Shown here: positions 55,359 to 64,000 of the stretch, in pieces | How positions within the stretch are numbered: position 1 is the first letter of the stretch | Layout of the letters: each line of letters begins with the position of its first letter | Assembly (NCBI RefSeq): GCF_024323335.1 | Contig: NC_066581.1 | Span: 460,371,197-460,435,196 of the forward strand | DNA: 64,000 bases | Direction of reading: 5' to 3' | Source: Lathyrus oleraceus | Lineage: Eukaryota > Streptophyta > Magnoliopsida > Fabales > Fabaceae | Notes under the pieces: generated by a model | Told to the model about the DNA's origin: nothing | The model's input: the letters and a program-made list of their open reading frames with translations, nothing else | Database searches by the model: none | Translations under genes and position numbers: made by a program

Positions 55359-56776
55359 CTAGAAGCAATCATCCAAAGCTCTCGAGACCGGAAGATAAGC
55401 GGCACGAAGCCTCTTCACCTCTCTCTCATAGGCTGCCTCCATATCTCCCTTCTCCTTGGCAATTCGATCATACTTCCTCTTCCAAAACTTGGACGACTGT
55501 GGAAGAAGATAAGTAACCACGTCGTCAGGCTCATCAATAATTTGATGCTCCATAAATTATATCACAGCATCCTTATCTATAAGCTGTTGAAGTAGTTCCT
55601 TTCGCTCAGGAACCCAAGCGCGTGAACGGTCTTCCTCTCTCAACTCCTCTACTCCTTGGTTAGGGAGGGTTGAAGGCCCAACCATAACCATAGGGGTAGG
55701 TCTCAGATATTCATAGGGCATACGGTACTCATAAGCTCTCTTCCTCCCCCAAGAGGCATAGGGTTCCAAAGCAATACAATTCTTCGGACCAAGCTCTTTC
55801 CTTCCCTTCCTTTGAATCTTGCGCCCAGCGCGGACCATTCTTCCCTTCAAGTTCTGGGGATCTTTACCCTCTTGAAAGAACACACCTTCCAACAGAATGT
55901 TGTTAGGTTTATCCTTTAAGGGGAACCCAAGCTGACGGCGAGCCAAAATACGGTTGTAGTTAATTCCACCACATGTACCAAGAAGAGGTACATTGGAGAA
56001 TTCACCACAAGAGTCAATAATCTGGACGCCATCATACACACGGTTATACCAAAAGATATCATCATTAGTGAGAGACATAAGTCTCGTGGACCATCGTAGA
56101 CATCCTTTGTTCTCCTTGAAGGCGAGCGTCTGAGGCAAGTGCGAAATAAACCACTTGTACAACATAGGCAAACAACACACAATGGTACCACCACCCTTTG
56201 CATTCCTCATATGCAAAGAGAAATAAGTGTCACCCAACAGAGTAGGAACGGGATTAAGAGTAGAGAAAATCCTAATAGCGTTCACATCCACAAAATTGTC
56301 GATGTTGGGGAATAATACTAGCCCATAAATGAGAAGTACAAATATGGCTTCAAAGGCGTCCTCAGTCATGGCCTTCCCAAACAGAGTAGCTTGGGCGATG
56401 AGAAAATCAGATGGGAGACCTTGAATTCCACCTTTGGTAGTCATATGAGCACCAATATCAGATACATCTATGTGCAACAGATCAACAATCTCTTGGGAAG
56501 AAGGAACTCTCTCCAAGCCATTGAACGGCAACTGATCCAAGATAGGTATACCCACAAGAGATCATAGAAAGTGAAGCAACGGTACAAGGGATCATAGAAC
56601 TGCACCAACACACTCATCAGACCTTCATCCACCTGAGTAGAAAGAATAGACAGAAGCTTCCCATGGGGAGCTTTGAATTCCAAGGGATGTAATACATAGG
56701 ATGTCAAACTCCTTAACTCTTTCAAGTCGGGCTGTCTGAAATTGTACTTCTTCGTATTCCTTCTTTGCTTATCCAT
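55359..56776 (-). pseudogene. Ogre ORF1 protein, copy C, disrupted
   Basis: Start at the ATG at 56776 (MDKQRRNTKKYNFRQPDLKEL). A frame change near 56560 leads into the 332-codon open part 55557-56555 with LIYGLVLFPNIDNFVDVNAIRIF, LGDTYFSLHMRNAKGGG and GINYN. One in-frame TAA near 55554-55556 separates the C-terminal helix at 55359-55553 (PQSSKFWKRKYDRIAKEKGDMEAAYEREVKRLRAAYLP). Of the three copies this one needs the fewest changes. The A and C proteins are very similar along their whole length and B is more distant. The conserved middle suggests a folded domain. Confidence 0.8.
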
Positions 56777-57682
56777 GTCTGAAAATTTGCAAATAGACCT
56801 CTTAAGTTCCTTGAAAATTTTATTGTTGGTGATATGGATGCAAATGAATGCATGAATGCATGGATGCAACAATCACACTCAAGGATTAAGCAAGTCACAC
56901 CACACAAAGGTCATGGGATAGATCAAGTCATCCTCAATATCCATCATCCATTTTGGTGGATTATTGTTTACACCTTACCAACACCCAAGTTCCATTGATA
57001 TTGAGGATATACGAGAACGAATCAACCGCGAATCAAGGGTTTGTTGCAAGTCACGAGCATGGAGTCTCGGTTAAGAATCACCCAATGGGAGTGTACTATG
57101 GTTAAACTTGACAATCATGTTCTAAAAAGGTCCTCATAGTCAGCATCTCATCTTTCGAATATTATCGGATAAAACGACTTCGTATCCGATAATTCCAAAA
57201 ATATTCTCAAGAGATACTCTTATGAGTGTAGTATCGCGTAACAATCGTATCAAATCTTACACTTGAACGATCTTCGCACTACGTCCAAAAATAGGCCAAG
57301 ATGGGCTAGGTAATCTAAGGTCCTTCGCTTCTAAGGTTTATATTGGAAAGAGTAATGCCTAACCACGACTACTTGTGTGACATTATTGATCCCAATAAGA
57401 CCTCCACCAAGTGAATGGGCTTGCAAGTCAACTTGCTAAGCAATAACTCCACACAAGTCAAGAAGACTATGACATTCTCCTATCATAAGTGCACTCGAGT
57501 TCGGGTATATAACTCATCTCACGAGAGACCACCAAGCACACAAGCAATTGATATATCAAGCAAATTATTTATTACAAACAATACATTCATCCCAAATTTG
57601 CACAAAAAATATGTCACAAATAAATATAAACATACAATACAACAAAGGTAAAAAGTAGGCAAAATCCACTAGGAAAATTGAA
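56777..57682 (-). other. Ogre C leader (5' untranslated region)
   Basis: About 0.9 kb between PBS and ORF1, collinear in reverse complement with the A leader 3249-4144. No conserved ORF is seen. Confidence 0.6.
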
Positions 57683-57702
57683 GTTCCCCAGCAGAGTCGC
57701 CA
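57683..57702 (-). other. Primer-binding site of Ogre C
   Basis: On the minus strand TGGCGACTCTGCTGGGG, the same as in A, six bases from the LTR end. Confidence 0.8.
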
Positions 57703-58829
57703 CTTTTCTGTAGCGGGGTATTCGTTACCTTTAGATTTATTGACTAAATCAAAAGTAAATCATACAATTTGAAATGTCAAAGATATGGGTAAGGGGGTTG
57801 GTTATGAAATGAGAAGGTTTTAAGCACCCAAAACATCCTTAGTACTCTAAGGGAGCCCTTTTTGCAAAGTTGTATTGTAGGTTGGTATTTGAGAAAAGAT
57901 TTGTGCAAACATGATTGGGGAGATGAGAAGAGGATATACATATTTACAATTTTGTTGTTTGAATGGATGAACCCATTGCCTATGTACCATCGCAAAGGTA
58001 GGATCAAAACCTCGTAGTTCGGGGTAAAAATCTCAAAATATTGGTGAATTGATTTGATCAAAAGCCTTAAGGTCTTTTGTTATCAAAGGGAGAAAACTCA
58101 ACCTAAACTAACAATCCACCATGTGAGGAGAGCTTCAACATACTAGTGAGGGATCCACCCTATAATAAGTATGGAAGACTTATAGTCCAAACACTAAGGA
58201 TAAGGTGAGGTTTACATCAACCACCATGATAACTCAAACCTATGGCTAATGTTTATGAAAAAGTTTCAACAAAGGTGGTCATTGGAACCACAAAAATCAC
58301 TTGAAGTGAGTTGTATTTACAATTTAGAAGTATTCACAAAATGAAGTCAAAGTTGAATTAAGATTTATTCAAAATAAGTATTAATGAAAAGAGTTTGAAA
58401 AATCAAAGGCATATAGCCTAGGTTTCTAATTTTGAAAACAATGTCAATGTTTGCACAAAATGAGTTTGGCTTGGGTTAGAGTGGAGAGAAGAAGAGAAGG
58501 GATAGTCCTAAACATGCAAAGATGAAAGAAGAGATAAAACCCTTGGAGTTCCTTTCTTGAGATCATAAAGATGATTCAAGATGCTCCTTTCTTTGGACTT
58601 AGCAAGCAACAAGCAATCAAAACAGTTAAACATTCAAGCTCCTAGGATCTCCACTTGGCTTGTCTTTCTTAACTTGGCTATCCATGATAATAGTCCTTCT
58701 TACTATATCAAGTTTAGAATCCCTATCATACAATAACAAACAATCAAAAGGTTCACAACACAAATAAGAGAAATGGACAAAGAAAAAGTTTTGGATTAGG
58801 GGTCCTTTGAAGTCAACTTTCAAGATTTA

Positions 58830-58905
58830 GCATTCTAAAGGCATGAGGCCTAGTTGCTCTTCAACAAGTTTAGCATTCTAAAGGCATGGGGCCTAGTTGC
58901 TCTTG
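58830..58905 (-). repeat. Tandem duplication in the Ogre LTR
   Basis: Two copies of 'tagcattctaaaggcatg(a/g)ggcctagttgctctt', 43 bp apart. Counterparts are at 33704-33780 and, on the other strand, at 1925-2030 in A, so the duplication is ancestral to these LTRs. Confidence 0.7.
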
Positions 58906-60960
58906 AACTCCATTAAACATAGGTAAGGTCCTAATTCTAAGTCCTTTCTCCTTTTTGCATTGGATTCACACAAACAAAGACAAGACAATCGCAAAGCAAC
59001 AATATATTTATTCACAATAATGAGCTCAAGTGAGCAAAAGAAAAATTGCATAAGCATAAAATATGAGCTCAAGTGAGCAAAGGGAAAAGGCAATATGAAT
59101 AAATGAGCAAGAAATTAAATTGCATTAAAGTAAATTGCAAGAATTAAATGCTTGAATTAAAAGTTAGTGTTAGTAGTTACTGTTAGTGTGCCATAGGGCA
59201 ATTTAGCGCTATGTTAAGCAATCATAAGTGGACTAATGTAGTAATCACACCTATCTGAGGCCGGTCAATAAAACTATAGGCAACAAACACAAGTTGAAGA
59301 TCATGACTAGTAAGCTAAGCTCCTACAACTTGCCATGCCAAAATAAAAGAAGGAAAGCCTTGTATGGATTTTAGGTTTTTTGCTTGACCAAGAAGAAACC
59401 TATCTTGGACACAAAGCAATTCACTTGATCTTTGATCAAGTTAAATTTATTTGGATGAAAGAAGGTTAAGCCTCTCATATGTCAAGGCTAACCACAAATC
59501 ATTAACTCATTGGCCAAAAGAAAAAACAGAAGAAGATGAAGATAAAATGAAATGAATAAAACAGAAATCAAATGAACTAATCAAAACACAATGATCAAAT
59601 GTGAATGAAATCAACATCAATCAATGGTAAACAGAAATTGAATGAATATTAGAAGTCAATAAAGGTCAAACATATTTTTGGTATTTTTGGAATTAAAATA
59701 AATGCATAAAATAAAATGAACAAAGTAAGGTCAAACTTCAAATTCAATTCAAATCAACTTGGATAAGTCCAATTGAATCATCATAAGTCTAACATGGTCA
59801 AACAAGGTTTCACAAATTTTCTCAACATTTTTTGAAAACAGAAACTATTTTAAAACAATTAAAAATCAAGAAAAATAACACAAATGAACTAAAATCTCAA
59901 ATAAATCTCAAATCAATTAAGAAATTGATGAGAATATTTTTCATAAACTTATCATGGTCCATATGTGTTAAGAAAATATTTTTGCAATTTTTGGATATCA
60001 AAAAGTATTTAAAATGAATGAAAAACTATTAGAAATAAAATAATTCACAAAAAATATTAAATGGAATCACAAAAATAATTAAAAATCAGATTATAAAACT
60101 AGATTTTAAAAGAAATTTTTTGCAATTGGTCCCATATTTTTGTGATTCCAAAAGAAAGAGTTATGAATTTTTGAAAATAAAAAGGAATTAAAGAAAATAA
60201 AACAGAAATTAGAAAATCTGGAAAATCCACAGCGCTTGGATCCACTTCATTAATTGACGTGGACAAATCCAATAGATTTGAGGCGCGCGCGCATTGTGGT
60301 CATGAGTCAAAAGCAACACACGCTGAATTAAAAAAAGTCAAGAGGATGGATGACTGAGACTATAACGCGCACATGAGATCCAAAGGCCCAGGGTGTTCCA
60401 CGTGGGGACGGTGGTGAAAACCACCGTCTTCTCCGGTGAGCCAACTGTTTCCGGCCACCAGTTGCAAGTTTTCAAACCTCAACTAAAATGCATGTGCCTT
60501 ATACCAAAATGTAGTTGGGGTAATGTACATCACCCCTGTAACCTTGGATTATCCTCAAGATCTCTATGGAATGAGAAATCTGAGATGGAAAATCCAGGTG
60601 TTTAATCTGAAATGCATCAATTCATAAAATCAAAGCCACCATTGACTTGCCTCTCACACAAGGACTTCAGAGAACTAAATAAACACAAGCAAATCACAAT
60701 ATATGATGAGATATGGATCAAAACAGTTGAGCAATGAACCTTTGAAGTGCAACTTTAAACAGCACGATCTGCTCCAATTCTTGCTTGCAGTTTGATCTTG
60801 AGGTATGATGTGAATGCAAGGCTAAGGAATTAGTATTGAAGATCAACTAATTTTGTTGAAATTCAAACTTGAAATGAGAATTCCTTTGGTATGGTTGGGT
60901 TTCCAATTCTGCAGAGCTTCAGGTTGATTCCAGGGTGAAATTTGAATGAGGCAAGGCTCT

Positions 60961-60968
60961 TATTTATA
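60961..60968 (-). promoter_or_regulatory. TATA box of the Ogre C 5' LTR
   Basis: On the minus strand GCTATAAATAAG, some 1.5 kb into the LTR. The 3' LTR has CTACAAATAAG at the same place, a one-base loss. B has TATAAATA at 12951-12958. Confidence 0.55.
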
Positions 60969-62488
60969 GCTGAGATCCAAGCAATGATGTGCCAAACTCG
61001 TGTGCATGAAGCTTTGGGTCCTCCATGCATGGGCCTGTACAGGCGCATGTGAGACCCAAAAGCTGATGGAAATGAAAGCTGAACTCATTCGAAGAAGGTT
61101 CGGACGTGCAATTTCAAATGTAATTGCTTGTGCATGGAAATTCAATGTGAAATGAATAATTGGGCATAAATGTTCCCCTCTTCGAAAGTCACTTATGGAA
61201 AATCCAAACATAAGCATGTGAATAATGGTTGGAAAGGTCTTGACATAAGGAACAAAATATATGTTGGACAAAAATCCATTTGGAGTTTGGGAAATTGTGA
61301 AGACTGATCATGAAGTTTGAGGTACAAAATATGCCTTTGAAAAATTTGTCAAAAGTGACCAACTTCAAGCCCTTCTATTTCACTTATGCAAGCCTCAAAT
61401 GGAAAAACCTTCAACATAGAAGTTGTAGATCGTTTCAAGATAATATATTTGGACCTACATTTTGCATCATTTGGATTTTGGATAAGAAAGTTATGGGCAC
61501 TTGAAGTTAAACTTTCTCAGGATTTAATGGCTCTGGTCCAAAGTGACCTATAATGTTTTGTATTATCACATGTGTTTATTTTAGGATTATGAAATTTTGT
61601 CCAACATAATATTTGAAGTAGACATCTAAATATTTCAAATTTAATTGGTATCACCTCAAGATCATAAAAAATGAAGATGGTAGGTCCTTGGGAAGTTGAC
61701 CCAAAATTAGGGTTTCAGTCAAAATGACCTATAATGTTTTGAAATGAATGATGACCTTCCAAGTTTCAAATGAATTTTTGATGAGCATGAAATTTGTTCA
61801 TATGGTTCTTAAGAACATGATTTATCTTGGGATCATCTTCTTTTTACAAACATATCAAAAGTTAGGTCTCAGTGGATCTCAAAATAGTCAGATAACTTGA
61901 CTGGTCAACTTCTCAAGTCCAAACTTCAAATCTTGATGAATCAATGATTGAGGATACTCACATAGGCTCATATATTCATAAAATAAGGAATGAAATAACT
62001 TCCCTTGATTTAATTTTATCATAGGTTGAGGTTGCTTCATGAGCAAGGCACAATCAATGCACAGTTGAATTAGGGTTTCCTTGGGAAACAATCCTCAAGC
62101 CCTTTGGTTTATCTTGATAAAATTTCCAAATTGAGATACTTGGGAGACATATTTGATGATTGAGAGCTTTGGGAACCATTGTCATGCTTGCTTTCATCTT
62201 CATCTGGCCACTTCATTGAGCATAGGAGCCTTCTAGGAGCAAGGGATCTCATGATTGCTTGAGCTTCAAAACAAAACAAGTTAGTGACATATTTTTGTGC
62301 TTTTGGTTAGTAAAAAAAATAAGAAAAGCAATGATATATAATTCAAGCATGCTTGGTGGTCTTAAACCAAACTGACACAAGTCCTAACCATAGGGTAAGG
62401 AACCAAGATGCTATGATCCTTGAGGCAAATGCAATGAGCAATGATATGATGCCATGAGGGATCTTAGGGTCAAAATTAGGGTCTTACA

Positions 62489-62493
62489 ATAAC
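62489..62493. other. Right target-site duplication of Ogre C (ATAAC)
   Basis: ATAAC after the LTR start (minus strand) at 62488, identical to 32511-32515. Confidence 0.85.
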
Positions 62494-62594
62494 AATGTTG
62501 TATTTGCATGAGAACAATTTTGGTACCCTAATGGTTTGTTATTGTGCAGCTTTAAGAAGCAGTTCTGAACTTTGCCTTCCAAATCCTCTTCTGC
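62494..62594 (+). repeat. Element D 3' LTR, continued after Ogre C
   Basis: AATGTTGTATTTGCATGAGAAC... continues the LTR text broken at 32515. Words such as GAGAACAATTTTGG and TGTGCAGCTTTAAGAAGCAG are of the SIRE LTR type. It is cut near 62594, where the next repeat starts, so the LTR is truncated on the right. Confidence 0.7.
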
Positions 62595-62597
62595 GCC

Positions 62598-64000
62598 TGA
62601 TCGGAAAAATAGCAAGTGTACTATTTTGACTTTTGTAGTAATAAAGGGGAAATTCCCCGAATGTCGATCTCAAGGACCGCGTGTTAACATCTAGTTCAAA
62701 TAATTGTTCAATTAAACAAAAACTAGTGTTTGGGAGTTTTAGATTTAGATTTATAAAAATAAAGGAAAATAAAGTTAATAATGTAAAACAAGGGTTTGGA
62801 AGGGAAAAGGAACATGCTAGGGAAGGTTTATAATTTGTCCCTATAACAACTCCGAGTCACTATTGCATCAACAAATATCGATTTATTACTACCCGTTCTC
62901 AAGTGTATTTTCTCCCAAGGCATTGGTGAGAAAACCTTTAATCATTCAACCCTAATTTTTATGTCCATAGGAAATTACCGGTGAAATTCAGCCTTATTAT
63001 ATCAAGAATCCTTTAGTTCATACAGGGTTTCCCTAGTCCTAGGTGATATCTACTGTAGAGTAATCTTATGAAAACCTCATCAATAGAGGTCCAGCCTAAT
63101 TTATAATCATACAACAATCTCAATTGATCCAGAAGAGAAAGCATTAAACACATCAATAGATTACTGTAATTATGAAAAACCATATTATCAGTGCAATCGC
63201 AAACTCAAAGTCATTGTAAATATAAATCAGGGGCACCCCACTAGCATTTGGGGGTTTAGCTACTCATATTATTCAAATCAGATTCAAGATAAAAATTAGA
63301 CATTACAAGTAATTGGATGACTTCGATCTTCAATTGCTTCCGCTCATGAAAATCTTCGGCTCTCTGAATTTCTTGATCTCGTAATTCTCGATCGCTTGAT
63401 AATTTTCAGTGCTCTATTTTCTCCTCGCCAAAAAGTGTTTTTCTTCTCTCGTAGAAACTCTTTTAAAATAATGAAAATCCCTTAGCATTGGTTGGAAATC
63501 TCCAGAATGCCCTTGCTGCTCAAGCCCGAATAAAAGCCCAAAAATTGAGATAATTAACGCCTGGGTTGACACGGGTGGTCGTGTTAGGCCCCTGCCTTGG
63601 CCTTCATCTTAAGCTTCCTCTCAGGTGGGCTGACATTGGCGGTCGTGTCAGTTGACATGGTGTCAGACTCCTTCCTTTTCCTTCATCTCCAACTTCATTA
63701 AGTCCTCATCCTGACACGACCCGTGTCAGTCTTCCTAAAACTTCATAAATTCTTTCCTCAAACGTCTAAACTCTTGACTTTCTTGCACTGAGTCAGTTGG
63801 GTCTTCTACTTGGACCTAGGAGGAATAAAAACAGACAACCAAAGCATAAAATCTAGAAAACACGAAATAAAACTAAAAATTGATAAAACGCTTAATTAAC
63901 TTACAAAAATAAAAACTAACTTGAAAGGAAACATAATGCGAACAAAGTATTCTAGAATCCTTGGCTTCTTGTCGAATAAGTGATGAAAATACAATAAAAA
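62598..64000 (-). repeat. Athila-like LTR in reverse orientation, partial
   Basis: Starts TGATCGGAAAAATAGCAAGTGTAC. Its order of words (GCAAGTG(C/T)AC, then ATRTCGA, CAAGGACCG, and later AAATTACCGGT) matches the reverse complement of the last kilobase of the Athila-like LTR at 9750-11363, at low identity. It also has CG-rich GACACG/CGTGTC words at 63567-63730, like the TCACG array of that LTR. The right end lies beyond the window. No ORF is supported. Confidence 0.45.
63712..63728. repeat. Perfect 7-bp-arm palindrome TGACACG...CGTGTCA
   Basis: TGACACGACCCGTGTCA, with arms of seven bases and a three-base spacer. Related words are at 63567 (GACACGGGTGGTCGTGT) and 63631 (GACATTGGCGGTCGTGTCAG). 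Confidence 0.7.

Larger units (their letters stand above)
32516..62488 (-). mobile_element. Complete Ogre-type Ty3/gypsy element C with nested copia E
   Basis: About 30 kb between LTR ends, about 21.9 kb without element E. It has two LTRs (4840 and 4780 bp), PBS, leader, ORF1, gag-protease, a putative intron, RT, second RNase H, integrase, a repeat-rich 3' region and PPT, plus a matching ATAAC duplication. It is non-functional: RT has lost about 1 kb (including YIDD and the first RNase H), coding frames carry stops and shifts, and E splits the gag-pro tail. By eye the two LTRs differ at roughly one base in ten in a 95-bp sample (33481 against 58603). That is more than the LTRs of E differ. 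Confidence 0.9.
57709..62488 (-). repeat. Ogre C 5' LTR (4780 bp)
   Basis: On the minus strand it starts TGTAAGACCC at 62488 and ends CCCCGCTACA at 57709. It is collinear with 32516-37355 apart from small insertions and deletions. For example, the stretch 32580-32635 of the 3' LTR (CAAGTCGCCATCGCACTTCT...) is missing around 57770. It carries an intact TATA word at 60961-60968 and the ~43-bp tandem duplication at 58830-58905. Short ORFs recur at matching places in both LTRs but carry no known domain. Confidence 0.9.

Overview
This window looks like gene-poor, repeat-rich nuclear DNA of a flowering plant. I recognise no host gene, rRNA, tRNA or CRISPR array. Almost every base can be assigned to LTR retrotransposons. 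The main family is Ogre (Ty3/gypsy, Tat clade): very long LTRs of about 4.8 kb, a primer-binding site beginning TGGCGACTC, an extra ORF upstream of gag, a second RNase H before integrase, and repeat-rich 3' untranslated regions. Ogre is best known from legumes of the pea/vetch tribe (Pisum, Vicia, Lathyrus, Lens), so such a legume is the likeliest source. That is inference from the element family, not from a host gene.

Layout. (1) 1-8229: the 5' half of a plus-strand Ogre, A (LTR end, PBS, ORF1, gag and part of protease), cut off abruptly. (2) 8230-11363: the 3' end of an Athila-like Ty3/gypsy element with PPT and a complete LTR, sitting in an Ogre LTR. (3) 11364-26780: a minus-strand Ogre, B, with partial LTRs at both ends and a degenerate but nearly full set of coding regions. 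(4) 26781-32515: a plus-strand Ty1/copia Sirevirus-like element, D (pol remnants, env-like ORF, PPT and the first 51 bp of its 3' LTR). (5) 32516-62488: a structurally complete minus-strand Ogre, C, inserted in the LTR of D and flanked by ATAAC target duplications at 32511-32515 and 62489-62493. (6) Inside C, at 43786-51874, a complete copia element, E, flanked by AGTGT duplications. E keeps gag-protease and an env-like ORF but has no reverse transcriptase or RNase H. (7) 62489-62594: the continuation of the LTR of D. (8) 62598-64000: part of an Athila-like LTR, apparently in reverse orientation.

How the parts relate. The nesting gives a relative order: D before C, and C before E. Eye comparison of LTR pairs agrees, since the E LTRs differ less than the C LTRs. 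Each Ogre copy is broken in a different place. A stops before the protease active site. B has lost the protease DTG segment and two integrase catalytic residues. C has intact protease and integrase signatures but lacks the reverse-transcriptase palm and the first RNase H. No copy here could be autonomous.

The most useful leads are the pol-less but otherwise complete element E, the conserved intron-like spacer between gag-pro and pol (with a similar motif between ORF1 and gag), the tandem repeats in the Ogre 3' regions, and a conserved three-copy repeat just downstream of integrase. All identities are by eye and from memory of the families; nothing was searched.
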